This document shows, piece after piece, positions 35,288-45,197 of a stretch of DNA of 64,000 nt (position 1 is the stretch's first letter; every line of letters begins with the position of its first letter). The notes under the pieces were generated by a model. The model had not been told where the DNA came from. It made no database searches and was given only the letters and a program-made list of their open reading frames with translations. The stretch covers positions 4,960,001 to 5,024,000 of the forward strand of contig NZ_CP118270.1 of NCBI RefSeq assembly GCF_028771845.1. Direction: 5' to 3'. A program made the position numbers and the translations under genes. The stretch is from Paenibacillus marchantiae. GTDB lineage: Bacteria; Bacillota; Bacilli; Paenibacillales; Paenibacillaceae.

Positions 35288-35314
35288 AAAAAGGACGGCT
35301 TCGCCGTCCCTTAT
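35288..35314 (-). terminator. Terminator after the methyltransferase gene
   Basis: AAGGACGGC-TTC-GCCGTCCCTT, followed on the minus strand by TTTTTGC. Confidence 0.8.
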
Positions 35315-35340
35315 GGGAACTATAATTGAAAGCAGATTCA

Positions 35341-35904
35341 CTAGTAACCCTTCTTCTGTGCAATAATGATATAGACGGGTTGGTTAGCAACTTGTGTTGG
35401 TGGATGAATCGTATCAATAACTGTAAAACCTGCCTTAACGATTTCTTCCTCCATCTCCTTCGATGAAACCCTTGGAGCATTAGTCATCTCCGTCTTCTCT
35501 AATTCAATGCACAAAAAGATCCCTTTGTCTTTTAAAACTCTGTGGATTTCATCCAACACCAATGAAAGAGGTTGAACCTCGTGTAACGAGATTGAAGCAA
35601 CAGCTTTTTCGAATCTATCGTTCTCTAATGGCATTTCTTTAAAGTTTGCAGCGGTGGTCTCAATATTGGTTATCCCTTTTTCCTTAGCTTTTAGCTCTAG
35701 ATACTGTAAAATATCAATATCGTAATCAAACGCAACTACCTTTTTCACATATTTAGCAAAAGAAAAGCTTATATAACCTGTACCAGCTCCAAGATCTAAT
35801 AGTTCGTCCTCTTTATTAAGCTGTATAAACTTAAATAACTCCTCTGCTGGGAACCTCTCAATATTCTCCAAGTGCTCAATTTTTCTTTGTAGTTTTGGAT
35901 TCAT
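35341..35904 (-). CDS. Class I SAM-dependent methyltransferase
   Basis: The 187-residue protein has the Rossmann-type methyltransferase pattern of the UbiE/COQ5 group: motif I ELLDLGAGTGYISFSFA, motif II VVAFDYDIDIL and motif III region LDEIHRVLKDKGIFLCIE. AAGGAG lies before the ATG. The short length leaves little room for a substrate-specific domain, so the acceptor cannot be guessed. Its own terminator follows within 30 bases, so it is monocistronic. Confidence 0.85.
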   Translation of the reverse strand: MNPKLQRKIEHLENIERFPAEELFKFIQLNKEDELLDLGAGTGYISFSFAKYVKKVVAFDYDIDILQYLELKAKEKGITNIETTAANFKEMPLENDRFEKAVASISLHEVQPLSLVLDEIHRVLKDKGIFLCIELEKTEMTNAPRVSSKEMEEEIVKAGFTVIDTIHPPTQVANQPVYIIIAQKKGY

Positions 35905-36166
35905 TTTTATACTCCTTGTATAATCGTATTTGTAAAAATATTTTGTTTTTTCCAGCTGACGTCGAGGTAGATCCCAGTCTTGCCTGTTGAACTAAGGGAT
36001 CAACAAGTTCTGCTTAGGAGATTTTCTATAGGCTTTTTAGTTCATATATTATTCTAACCACCGAAATCACCTCTCTGAGCACATTAAAGATATTCATTAT
36101 CCATAATAACTATAATGTATAAAATAAGATTTGTAAATAACAATGTTTAACACACCAACCCCCTAA

Positions 36167-36316
36167 TTTCCTACACTTGACCTAACCCGATATTTCATAA
36201 AAAATTGGAAGAATCCTCCATCTATTACCAACGATCCAAGCTGGCATGAAACATGGAGTAAGGTGCTTGCTATCGTTCTCCTCAGTCTTGTAAGTCTGTT
36301 GGGTACTCGACCATGA
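36167..36316 (+). pseudogene. Possible membrane-protein fragment
   Basis: A start-less frame of 49 codons reads FIKNWKNPPSITNDPSWHET and then a hydrophobic segment VLAIVLLSLVSLLG. It is protein-like but unassigned. The gap 35905-36584 holds nothing else I can support. Confidence 0.2.
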
Positions 36317-36584
36317 AGCCTAATAGCCCGTCGCTCCAATCTCGACGAAAACGTAAAAAGAAGTATCGTTTTTCGAGCATCTTTCATTATTTTATCCTCA
36401 TATCGCCTTGTCGCCAGAAGCTCTGCTAAAGTTAATGAATCGCGATCTCCTCATTCAGAGAACAGGCCGTTTGCGTATGACAGTCTCTTGGCAGGCGAAT
36501 TTTATTCAATTTTTATCCATAAAAGAAAAATATATGATATATTTGATAAGTCACTTAAAACATATCAGGAAAAGAGGATGTTCT

Positions 36585-37070
36585 ATGAAAAAAGTCTTTT
36601 TATCATGTATTGCCATGCTCTTGTTTTTGATTTCATTTTCCCCTGTGACTTCCGCCGCCAGTGGAGATCGTCTGATTTATGACACGATGTATAACGTCGC
36701 CGGTGGCGGGTTAGTGTCAAACAATATCAGGTTTTCGTTTCAATTTGATAATTATGGTGATGCGCAGATCTGGGACGTCAAGGCACGCAAGATGATATGG
36801 AACAGCAAAACCAAGGACACAAGAATACATAAACTCCAGATTAATTATTTCAGCGGGAAGTTGGTTATATCAGATCCGCAAAACACACCTTATTGGACGT
36901 CAGATAACCTAGCATGGTCTAAGACATATTATGGAGCAGACAATGTGCCAGCCAATCTTAGAGGTAATGTGCTGATCATGCAAAATGACGGCAATCTGGT
37001 ACTGTACAACAATGAAAATCCGGCCTTGGGCTGGTATCCTGTCTGGGCTTCCGATACAGGTGGACATTAA
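36585..37070 (+). CDS. Secreted B-lectin-like protein
   Basis: A protein of about 161 residues with a signal peptide ending PVTSAASG. The mature part shows the bulb-type (monocot mannose-binding) lectin pattern. The repeat unit Q-x-D-x-N-x-V-x-Y appears as MQNDGNLVLYN near the C-terminus, with degenerate versions at SFQFDNYGDAQIWD and YFSGKLVISDPQ. In bacteria such domains occur in lectin-like bacteriocins and in surface adhesins. The start is the ATG at 36585 with GAGGA upstream; the frame extends further back but codes for nothing recognisable. A perfect hairpin follows at 37159. Confidence 0.72.
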   Translation: MKKVFLSCIAMLLFLISFSPVTSAASGDRLIYDTMYNVAGGGLVSNNIRFSFQFDNYGDAQIWDVKARKMIWNSKTKDTRIHKLQINYFSGKLVISDPQNTPYWTSDNLAWSKTYYGADNVPANLRGNVLIMQNDGNLVLYNNENPALGWYPVWASDTGGH

Positions 37071-37158
37071 ACACCATAACAGTACCTTGCAAATGGATTC
37101 ACGCACTCATCTGTCATCATTATGTAATGTAATCTGATTCTCATTAAACAGTTGTTGT

Positions 37159-37200
37159 ACACCAAAAGATCTCTTCAATAATGAAGAGATCTTTTGGTGT
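37159..37200. terminator. Perfect 19-bp hairpin after the B-lectin gene
   Basis: 37159-37177 pairs with 37182-37200 around ATAA. Only a short T-run follows on the plus strand, but the stem is very stable and lies between convergent genes. Confidence 0.7.
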
Positions 37201-37344
37201 TTCACATATAACCGACATTTGCAACTCAAAAATTCAATAATTCTCGCTTGCTCACTACATAGGAATACAAATTGAGGATGGGACTCTTCTTTATCCACGA
37301 TTTAAATCTATTGCGCCACCCCACACTTATAAAGATACACAGCT

Positions 37345-38217
37345 TTATCGCTTCCGTATCGGTATCCATATCTCGCTTCTGTATTGCAAAGAAGTAACAT
37401 CCTTGTGCTCATTCCACAGGATTTCCGGTCCTTCGCTCAGCTCATAATCTGAAGAAGGAAACCACTCGGAATAGATTCTTCCCCAGATATCCTGAAGCGT
37501 ACCGGGAAAAGGACCAACGACAGTAAACACTGCCCATGTCGAGGAAGGCACTTCCAGTTGTGCCAAACCCTCAGGAGCCTTTTGGGTCGTAGCTGCACCG
37601 ATATAATAATCTAGTTCCCCCTTTTCCTCCATCCGTTCCTCACTAAAATGAGCCGAAGCACTAATTAGCCCAAGCGGCTGAACATTGGATATCCTCTTAA
37701 TCGTCTCAATTAATTCCGGCGTAAGACGTTGATACATCGCAGCAATGTCCGGGTTTACCCCGTTGAACACGATCGGCACCCTTTTACTGATACCCACAAT
37801 CCGAAAGGCGTCTTTGTCTTCAATACGGTAGTTCATTTCGCTTCCTCCTTGAATGGTCAATTGGAATGTCATTCGAGGGAAGGCCTTGAGTGATGGACCA
37901 TGATTTTTCGCTTCCGAGGGCGTAACCCCATGCATGCTCTGAAAAGCTCTAGCGAAGGAATCCGGAGAAGTATATCCATATTTGAGGGCAACATCTATGA
38001 CTTTACTGTCATTCCGGCTTAGTTCCAGAGCTGCCAGCGTCAAGCGCCGACGTCGGATATACTCTGACAAAGTAATGCCGCTTAGAAAGGAAAACATACG
38101 TGTAAAATGGTATTCCGAGCAGCAGGCGATTCGTGCTACCTCTTTCATTTCCACAGAATCCGTTAGATTCTCCTCAATATAGCTCAAGCCCTCATTCAAT
38201 CGTGCTAGTGCATTCAT
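37345..38217 (-). CDS. AraC-type regulator with GyrI-like effector domain (copy 2)
   Basis: Same domain order as the gene at 33069: helix-turn-helix pair LTDSVEMKEVARIACCSEYHF and VIDVALKYGYTSPDSFARAF, then from about residue 130 the effector-binding domain (MNYRIEDKDAFRIVGISKRV, with LEVPSSTWAVFTVVGPFP and WFPSSDYELSEGPE). The ATG at 38217 has GGGAGGGA before it; the frame extends 10 codons further. The two paralogues are clearly homologous along their length but far from identical, and neither has an adjacent target gene in an obvious operon. Confidence 0.87.
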   Translation of the reverse strand: MNALARLNEGLSYIEENLTDSVEMKEVARIACCSEYHFTRMFSFLSGITLSEYIRRRRLTLAALELSRNDSKVIDVALKYGYTSPDSFARAFQSMHGVTPSEAKNHGPSLKAFPRMTFQLTIQGGSEMNYRIEDKDAFRIVGISKRVPIVFNGVNPDIAAMYQRLTPELIETIKRISNVQPLGLISASAHFSEERMEEKGELDYYIGAATTQKAPEGLAQLEVPSSTWAVFTVVGPFPGTLQDIWGRIYSEWFPSSDYELSEGPEILWNEHKDVTSLQYRSEIWIPIRKR

Positions 38218-38471
38218 GATCTTTCCCTCCCTCGTTGATCTAAGCATATCAGAGCCTTTCTTCTCGTATCCGACATTCCCTGCACCATTTTGCAGGCATT
38301 GCTACTTTCATGATTTCCTGACCAGCCCCATTAAACGCCTCTCCGCTCTTGTCCAACACTGCTCAACGTCAAGTTGATGGCCCATGGCAAACCTGTATTA
38401 ATTTACGTCTACTTGTTATTAGATAATATATTAAATTACTAATGGTGTCTTTTTAAAGCATTTGCTAAAAG

Positions 38472-38509
38472 GAGCGACTTCAATGGGAACATGTTCTTGT
38501 CCCCCGACC
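38472..38509. repeat. Dispersed intergenic repeat, copy R4 (partial)
   Basis: Contains AGCGACTT-CAATGGGAACA, then TGTTCTTGTC-CCCCGAC, matching the distal part of R2 (54606), but the GCCGCTA hairpin is absent. Confidence 0.5.
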
Positions 38510-38510
38510 A

Positions 38511-38548
38511 AAAAAGCCGAATGGATTGTTCTCATCCACTCAGCTTTT
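38511..38548 (-). terminator. Terminator of the polysaccharide locus
   Basis: AAAAGCTGAGTGGA pairs imperfectly with TCCATTCGGCTTTT, followed on the minus strand by T. It lies 90 bases beyond the stop of the giant gene. Confidence 0.7.
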
Positions 38549-38638
38549 AGGGTAATTTCACAATAATTTGTATAGCATCACCTCAATAACTCACAAGTAC
38601 AACTAACTGCATCATGTAAGCCTGTCGCAACACCGCTA

Positions 38639-41600
38639 TTATTCAGAAAGTATTGGTTCACCACCTGGCGCCTCATTTGCAAGCAGCTCTGAACCATCGG
38701 AATGCCGTTCGAACATAACTGCGTCAACCCTCGTATAGATCATATCGGCAGGAAGCGTTGGCGGGTCTACGGTTGTAGGAGTAACCCTGGTTAACCGGAC
38801 ATACTCGCTACCGTCACCCGTAAAGTCGAACGTTCCTAAATTAACCCAACCCGATGAGCCGGCCGTTGCATCGATATAGGTGACCTCAGTACCCGTCTTA
38901 TGCTTCACTTCCACTTTGACATTATTATCGTTTCCCGTCGTATGGACGAGCTTGTAGATCGAGACTGTATATTTCCCCTCTGGAAACTGGCCTTTCCACG
39001 TTGCAGATGATCCTTGAACTGTAGAGTAACGGGACTTAACCCCAATTTTGTATCCGGCTAAATTGCTTTGACTCCAAGACCCTTCTGTCGTGTATAACCC
39101 AGTTGTATTTGTACTGTCCACGATAACCGTTAAGTCCTTGATCGTGATGTTCAAAGATGGTGTGGTTATGGTCACTCCGTCAATCGTGACAGTAGCCCAT
39201 ACCTCAATGTGATCCGTGTCCCCATCGAGATTAAGAAGGGTCAACACCCCACTGCTATCCACTTCGGCCAGATCCGTACGATCAACGAAATACTGCACAT
39301 CGGCCTGTGTTAAATCACCGATCAAACCGTTATCCAAATAGCCGGTTACGCTCAGCTGTGCGGTTTGAGTCATCTGCAGCTCGTTCCGATCAGACAGGAT
39401 CACAGCAGACTCCAATTGCGGTACCCTGTTCGGGTCCACCCACATGATCGCATCGGCAATGACCCTGGACTTGTTGGCTTTATTGGTTAGTTCCACGTAC
39501 CCACTATCGCCTGCAGCAAAAGGATAATCCCCTAGGTGCACCCAAGTACCATTCGCTGCTGTCTCATCAACAGTAACCGTCTCGGAGCCTCCGCTGTAAT
39601 ACACGGTAAATGAGGCATTCGTTGTCCAATTTTCACTTGCAGAGGTGATTTGCGGAATCTTGTAATAGACACTGTAAGTGACACTTTCCGGCAGCTCAGG
39701 CCTCCATCTCATTTTGCTTGTCGCGTTGCCGGCCGTAGATTTGGCATACACATAGTTATCATAGTAATAGTTGTCAGCCGTCGTATCCCTTATCCAGACG
39801 CCTTCTGTCTCCGCCTCCGTATTATCCACAATGATAGATGAACTCTCCTGCCCATCGGGTTGGACTGGAATTTCCGTAACCTGATCAGGCAGATAAAGTG
39901 TCCGCTTGCGGGTCTGTTTCCCCTCTGATTCCACGTAGTACGTGAAAGTTTGGGATAAATCATTCACCCGTATCGACCATTCCATTGGGTATATCGTATC
40001 TGGGACGGTCGTATACGTAGCCCCGCCATCCAAGGAATAATGAATGGTCGCGGGTTTCGTCGTTTTGGCCTGCACATAAGCATCATAGACCGTTTCGTCG
40101 GGCTTAACCATCAGCATGCCTTTAACAGCATCAATTGGACTGTGGGTATCAAAGAAATAACTTGCATCCGATAGTTCAGCCGTTCTAACCTGATGCAGCG
40201 GCACATCAATGTTAAGTCCTTCTACAATGATCGCGGTGATGCCCTTGCCTGAAACCGTGGCTTGAATGATTCCGCCACTCATAACTGCTTGCTCTGGTGT
40301 ACCATTGTCGCGGATGATCGTTACAGTATAATCCTGTGTCGGGTTGAATCCAATGATTTGTTCATTCAATTCGATCGGAGTCTGAACTTCATCTGACGAT
40401 GCATTGCTTAGCCCGATGTAGAATTTATCCCCGCTTTCACCCGTTATCCAATTCAATTGAGGATGGTTGGTCTTAATAATCCCCTTGGGCATCCAAAGCC
40501 AAACGTCGGAATTACCATAAAATTGACCTGGTTTATTACCATAGAGGTGATATTTGAACCATAAAAAATTCGTTTCAAATACGGAAGGAAATGTAATGCT
40601 CCCGTTCGATTTCAATGATTGTTCGCTGATCAAATAATCCATCGTTTGTCCTAGCTGCCCCGGAATATGGTGATAATAGATGGATGTAGCCCCGCTTGGG
40701 CCTTCCAGAGGAAAGTCCGGTTCAAGTTGGCTAACTGCGAAGCCTTTATAGTAATAACCTGGATAACTGGAATATCGACCAATAACCGCATTATGAGCAA
40801 TATCCTGCAGCAGTTTATCCCCTGTATAGAGCGACAATCTCAGCATGAATGGAGCTTCCTGAGCATTCATCCGATAATAGCCGGTTGTACTTCCTGCTTC
40901 AAACGTCAATCCGCTCGGTGAAACAAGCCAACGATCCGCTTGAACGCCTCCGGCTATATCTTCTGGAAGCTTGAGCCTAGGATATTGAAATTTACCACTT
41001 TCCGGCCAATGGAACGACTCCGCGTAATTATACGTCTCAGGCTGAGGAATCGTAACGTTACCTTCAGGAACTGGACGAGCAACGAACATGGTTGCATACC
41101 GTTTGGCTTCCTTATAAGCGGCATTCAAGTATTTGGGATCCTGAGTTTCCTCATATAGCTCCAAGATCTCCATCCACAGCTTGCTATAATAATAAATGAA
41201 CTCATTTTTACTCACATCCACGGTTGCAGGCGTATCGATATATTGCAAGATATAACTATCGGCTGCATCCTTGGCAGCCTGCAAATACTGCGCCTCTCCT
41301 GTCATACGATACATCATCAGGGGTTGAATGACAGGCCCCCGGTCTTTCTGGTCCGGGTCTCGCATGAGGTACTCTTCCTGTGCCAGCGCCCCAATTCCTG
41401 CCGAAGTGCCCATCATCTGATTGACGGCGGCTACGCTTGAAACATCGAACGGCAGAGTAGCCATTTTCCATAAGGAAGGCACACCGTATACTTTCTTCTG
41501 CGTCGGCGACCAACCGATACCATTTCGCGATACGCCATACTGGACGGACGGCAGTGCTCTCGTATCGTAAAGCTGGTCATCCCCAGTCAAATAGTAAGCC

Positions 41601-43705
41601 CCCAAAAGAACCGCATTCGAGCTTGTTCGGACGCTGTCCTCGTTTTCGATATCAATAAAGCCCTTGGCACGGCTCCACCACCCGCTGGGTGACGGGACAT
41701 AATTAACAGAGTCGTCCCCTTGCGGCTCAATCTTAAGTAAATCGATCATATTGAACATCGCGTCAGTTAGCGACTGATCTGACACATTTTCGCGGTATGC
41801 TGAATAACCGTACTCATTGCGAAGAATATCCGCGTAGGATTCATACAGATTGCTTTTTTGAGCGATTAGCCCCATATGAAATTGATAAGTGCTCTCTGCG
41901 GTCATTTGCGAATAAGTTCCTAATTGAGGCGCATACAAGATTGGCTGCACGCTGCCTTCGTTGTTGACCAGACTCATGCCAAGCCGTTGTTTCGTAACGC
42001 CTCCCGTCGGTTCAAATTCAACCGGAAGCTCTGCCGAAGGTACAAATACACCATACGTTAATGGATTTCCCGAACCATCATTTTTCTCAACCAGGCTCAT
42101 CGGAGCGCTCAGCTCTCTCAAACTTGTTGATTCCACTGTACCTACCATTTTGGCATGTGACCTGAATCCATTTAACACTTCATTGATGCCCGAGACTGCC
42201 TCTGTTGTGAAGGACTGATATCCAATCACATAATTGCCGTCGCGACGAGGCGTAAAGGCGAAAGAAACATCTGGTTTTTCCCCTGCCATGGACCAGTTCA
42301 CTTCAAAATCGTAATCACTGCCATGCGTAGAATCGGTTAACACCGCCGTGTGGTTATCGGGAAAATGGACCCCATCGAATGTAATCCAGCGTTTGTTCAT
42401 CGTATCGTAGTAATTGGTTCGGCTGCCCGCATTCCCATCCAATAAAACCCATTGCTCCTCAAGTCTTTCCGATACGTTATTGATTGGCGTCCAGTTTCCC
42501 GTGTCCGTGTTCTTATAGAACATGTCACGAACGATGGATTTCCCCCCATCCCATGCTGCCTCATAGAAGGTCGCCTTATAGTTAGCATTTTCGATGCTGC
42601 CTTTTTCCGTATAACTGAGATTCGCTAATGTGCGGCTCCGCAGCGGGGGCAAGGGTGGTGCTTGCTGCCGGATATTTCCTTCGAACTTGACTGCATCGGC
42701 CCGAGTAATAATCGTACCCGTCGTAGGTTGCGTTCGAGTCAGCCTGACAAATTCGCTATCATCACCACTAAACTCATACTCCCCCAGATCCACCCATCCA
42801 ACCGATGGACCTGACGAAGGTCTAAGATCCATAAACTTAACATCCGTAATCCCGTTATGAACAATCTCAATCTTCACATTACTATCTGCTTTATCCGCCC
42901 AATCCAGCTTATAGAACGATATTTTCGCCGTCCCTGCTTCCAAGCGCGGATTCCATGTGATAGTTCTACCTACAGCATCCGTATATTTGGAACTGGAATT
43001 ATTGTATCCCTTTACTCCTGCGCTTGTGGTCCAATATGGAGCGGAGAACCCGTTATTGACGTTGCCTGAATCAACAGTGACGACATTATCAATTGTGAGG
43101 CTTCCATCATCAATGATGATCGTCTTGTGTGGTTCTTTCTGCCTTATATTCCCTTCGAACTTTACCGCATCCGCACGCGTAAGGATCGTATTCGCGGTGC
43201 CGGTAGACCGGGTCAATTTAACGAATTCTTCACCAACTCCGGAAAAATAGTACTCTCCCAAATCAACCCAACCAGCTGGAGCGCCAGATGAGGGTCTTAA
43301 ATCCATAAAGACTACATCCGTCGTTCCATTATGAACAATTTCGATTTTCACATTGCTATCAGCCTTATCTGCCCAATCCAGCTTATAGAAAGATATTTTC
43401 GCCGTTCCTGCTTCCAAGCGTGGGTTCCATGTTATCGTTCTGCCTGCTGTACTCGTATATTGGGTGCTGGAAAGATCATACCCCTTCACCCCTGTGCTTG
43501 TGGTCCAATTTGGAGCCGAATATCCATTGTTCTCGTTACCCGCATCAGGTGTCACAACATCATTAATCTTAATGCTCCCGTCATCGATGATAATGGTCTG
43601 ATAAGGTAAGGTCTCCGCATAAGCGGCCCTTATTCCGATCAGGCTGGAAGGAATTACTATCGTCAACATGAAAACGATGAAGAAAAAAAGCTTCCTTTTG
43701 ACCAT
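38639..43705 (-). CDS. Giant secreted protein with repeated golvesin-type modules, probable polysaccharide-active
   Basis: About 1,690 residues. The signal peptide ends RAAYA at residue 30. Two tandem modules of about 150 residues follow (35-179 and 184-337) with one shared 37-residue core that is identical (it starts ITWNPRLEAG and ends IEIVHNG). A related module closes the protein (about 1530-1670), and another of golvesin/xanthan-lyase-tail type lies near 1270-1420 (SIIVDNTEAETEG to VIADAIMWVD). A Big-type beta domain sits between these two. The central 800 residues are unassigned; helices with Trp/Tyr/Glu-rich turns suggest an alpha-toroid glycosidase or lyase, but no catalytic motif is certain. 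The start is the ATG at 43705 with GGAGAGG upstream. A cre site and a shared 40-bp motif precede it. Confidence 0.75.
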   Translation of the reverse strand: MVKRKLFFFIVFMLTIVIPSSLIGIRAAYAETLPYQTIIIDDGSIKINDVVTPDAGNENNGYSAPNWTTSTGVKGYDLSSTQYTSTAGRTITWNPRLEAGTAKISFYKLDWADKADSNVKIEIVHNGTTDVVFMDLRPSSGAPAGWVDLGEYYFSGVGEEFVKLTRSTGTANTILTRADAVKFEGNIRQKEPHKTIIIDDGSLTIDNVVTVDSGNVNNGFSAPYWTTSAGVKGYNNSSSKYTDAVGRTITWNPRLEAGTAKISFYKLDWADKADSNVKIEIVHNGITDVKFMDLRPSSGPSVGWVDLGEYEFSGDDSEFVRLTRTQPTTGTIITRADAVKFEGNIRQQAPPLPPLRSRTLANLSYTEKGSIENANYKATFYEAAWDGGKSIVRDMFYKNTDTGNWTPINNVSERLEEQWVLLDGNAGSRTNYYDTMNKRWITFDGVHFPDNHTAVLTDSTHGSDYDFEVNWSMAGEKPDVSFAFTPRRDGNYVIGYQSFTTEAVSGINEVLNGFRSHAKMVGTVESTSLRELSAPMSLVEKNDGSGNPLTYGVFVPSAELPVEFEPTGGVTKQRLGMSLVNNEGSVQPILYAPQLGTYSQMTAESTYQFHMGLIAQKSNLYESYADILRNEYGYSAYRENVSDQSLTDAMFNMIDLLKIEPQGDDSVNYVPSPSGWWSRAKGFIDIENEDSVRTSSNAVLLGAYYLTGDDQLYDTRALPSVQYGVSRNGIGWSPTQKKVYGVPSLWKMATLPFDVSSVAAVNQMMGTSAGIGALAQEEYLMRDPDQKDRGPVIQPLMMYRMTGEAQYLQAAKDAADSYILQYIDTPATVDVSKNEFIYYYSKLWMEILELYEETQDPKYLNAAYKEAKRYATMFVARPVPEGNVTIPQPETYNYAESFHWPESGKFQYPRLKLPEDIAGGVQADRWLVSPSGLTFEAGSTTGYYRMNAQEAPFMLRLSLYTGDKLLQDIAHNAVIGRYSSYPGYYYKGFAVSQLEPDFPLEGPSGATSIYYHHIPGQLGQTMDYLISEQSLKSNGSITFPSVFETNFLWFKYHLYGNKPGQFYGNSDVWLWMPKGIIKTNHPQLNWITGESGDKFYIGLSNASSDEVQTPIELNEQIIGFNPTQDYTVTIIRDNGTPEQAVMSGGIIQATVSGKGITAIIVEGLNIDVPLHQVRTAELSDASYFFDTHSPIDAVKGMLMVKPDETVYDAYVQAKTTKPATIHYSLDGGATYTTVPDTIYPMEWSIRVNDLSQTFTYYVESEGKQTRKRTLYLPDQVTEIPVQPDGQESSSIIVDNTEAETEGVWIRDTTADNYYYDNYVYAKSTAGNATSKMRWRPELPESVTYSVYYKIPQITSASENWTTNASFTVYYSGGSETVTVDETAANGTWVHLGDYPFAAGDSGYVELTNKANKSRVIADAIMWVDPNRVPQLESAVILSDRNELQMTQTAQLSVTGYLDNGLIGDLTQADVQYFVDRTDLAEVDSSGVLTLLNLDGDTDHIEVWATVTIDGVTITTPSLNITIKDLTVIVDSTNTTGLYTTEGSWSQSNLAGYKIGVKSRYSTVQGSSATWKGQFPEGKYTVSIYKLVHTTGNDNNVKVEVKHKTGTEVTYIDATAGSSGWVNLGTFDFTGDGSEYVRLTRVTPTTVDPPTLPADMIYTRVDAVMFERHSDGSELLANEAPGGEPILSE

Positions 43706-43729
43706 ACAACTCACAGCCTCTCCTATTAA

Positions 43730-43744
43730 TGATAACGCTTCCAA
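43730..43744. promoter_or_regulatory. cre site (CcpA) before the giant gene
   Basis: On the minus strand TTGGAAGCGTTATCA meets all fixed positions of WTGNAANCGNWNNCW, 25 bases upstream of the start codon. Confidence 0.7.
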
Positions 43745-43848
43745 AAAAAGTTTACCCTTTGCTCAAATGATCGTAAAAAAGCAATTAAATTTAGTCTTCT
43801 GGCTAATCCCGCTCTGTCGTTTCTATCTTAGCATGTCACATCACCGTG

Positions 43849-43888
43849 AAATTTCTTTCATTTTAAGAATTTCTTATACGATTTTAAG
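43849..43888. promoter_or_regulatory. Shared upstream motif, copy before the giant gene
   Basis: This 40-bp block matches 54500-54539 at 34 positions, including the unbroken AAGAATTTCTTATA. It lies 144-183 bases before the giant gene start. The two copies stand before the two ends of the polysaccharide locus, which points to a common regulator. Confidence 0.6.
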
Positions 43889-43967
43889 TAAAAAAAAGAA
43901 ACCTACATCCTAATTGAGCGCTCATTGCAGTCAGATAGAATATAGGTCTTCCAAGTAGACCAATCAA

Positions 43968-45197
43968 TTATAATGGCGGCTGCACCAATAGCAACTTCCC
44001 AAGCTGAATGACCGTTTGATCATACCAAGCCGGATGTTGTCGAACATGTTCCATACCTCTTTCATTGCCACTTGCCTCAAACACGGCCGCTTTGTCTGTC
44101 TTCTTGTGATCGATTTCGAAGCGAACCGTATGTTTCCCATTCGGTAGCTCCGGTAAGTAAACATATTGATTTCGATTATGATCGTTATATGAAGTGAATC
44201 GATCGATAAGAAAAGGTTCACCCTCATCCACCGTCACCTTCAATCTGCCAGAATCCGGCCCCCCAATATCGAATAATCCGATGTGAGTTCCCTCAAACTC
44301 CACTGTGATCGTCTCTCCGGGATCGACTGCTCGCCATAGACCGGGGAACAACCAATCATACTCGCGCACTAAAGCAAAATCATCAGGGGTCATGTAAGAC
44401 CACCCCGCGGAAAAATGAGTAAGACTGTCCAGTGGTAGCATGGTTGCATACTCCCAAGGGTTGGCCGGGACCAATGGATCCTGCGGCAAGTGATGTTCGA
44501 CTTTTCCTACGTGATCTCGAAGCTCTCTGATTTTCTCAAACGACCGGGTGATTGTATCCGTGTAAATCTGATGTCCTTCGGGAATCGTTGGATGGATCGA
44601 ATCATGCGTAAAAATAACGGCTCCGGGAATAGATACGTCTGCTCTTAAGGTGAAAATGAGCTTTCCTTCCAAAACCAATTGACTGACTGCTACGCCCAGA
44701 TGAATCGAAGGAATGCCGTAATAGTCAGCGACTTCCTCTTGCATACGAGCGCCCTTCTGGTATTGGCCCGATTGAAATGAGGTCAAATCCCGTTCCTTAA
44801 CCGTATACACAAACAGAATATCGGTAAACCGGCTGTGCTTGTGAATCTGTCGGACGATGCCTTCGATCCGCGCCTTGGATTCGGGAACTCCGCCATCGTT
44901 ACCAACAAATTCAACAAACACTAGATCAGGCTGATGACGCAGTACATCTGTCTCCAAACGGGCGCAGCCGAGGTCCGATCCTGTCCCATCAATGCCTGCG
45001 TTCACAGAGCGGATATCTGCATGCGGATATTGCCCTCGCAGCCAATCCGCCGTCATGACCCTGTATCCTTTAGAACGTGTATTACTGCCGCCAAAATAGA
45101 CAATTGTTACTGTTTCCCCATTTTCCAACTTTTGAATGACATTAGGCAGCCCTCTTCGAGGGAAAAATTCCTTCATCGTGACTTCACCCGCCCTCAC
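43968..45197 (-). CDS. SGNH/GDSL-family hydrolase, two-domain
   Basis: Carbohydrate-esterase-like fold. Block I appears as IVYFGGSNTRSKGYR (nucleophile Ser), block III as FVEFVGNDGG (oxyanion Asn) and block V as THDSIHPT (Asp-x-x-His), so a full catalytic set is present. The C-terminal half (from about residue 250) adds a beta-sandwich with DPGETITVEFEGTHIGLFDIG, resembling the accessory domain of many SGNH esterases. No signal peptide is present, so it acts in the cytoplasm, probably removing acetyl or methyl groups from imported oligosaccharides. The GTG start overlaps the upstream stop (GTGA); an ATG at 45176 is the alternative. Confidence 0.85.
   Translation of the reverse strand: MRAGEVTMKEFFPRRGLPNVIQKLENGETVTIVYFGGSNTRSKGYRVMTADWLRGQYPHADIRSVNAGIDGTGSDLGCARLETDVLRHQPDLVFVEFVGNDGGVPESKARIEGIVRQIHKHSRFTDILFVYTVKERDLTSFQSGQYQKGARMQEEVADYYGIPSIHLGVAVSQLVLEGKLIFTLRADVSIPGAVIFTHDSIHPTIPEGHQIYTDTITRSFEKIRELRDHVGKVEHHLPQDPLVPANPWEYATMLPLDSLTHFSAGWSYMTPDDFALVREYDWLFPGLWRAVDPGETITVEFEGTHIGLFDIGGPDSGRLKVTVDEGEPFLIDRFTSYNDHNRNQYVYLPELPNGKHTVRFEIDHKKTDKAAVFEASGNERGMEHVRQHPAWYDQTVIQLGKLLLVQPPL

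Noticed and set aside
38982..43250. Plus-strand open frames opposite the giant gene
   Set aside because: They mirror the repetitive, codon-biased minus-strand gene and have no binding sites of their own.
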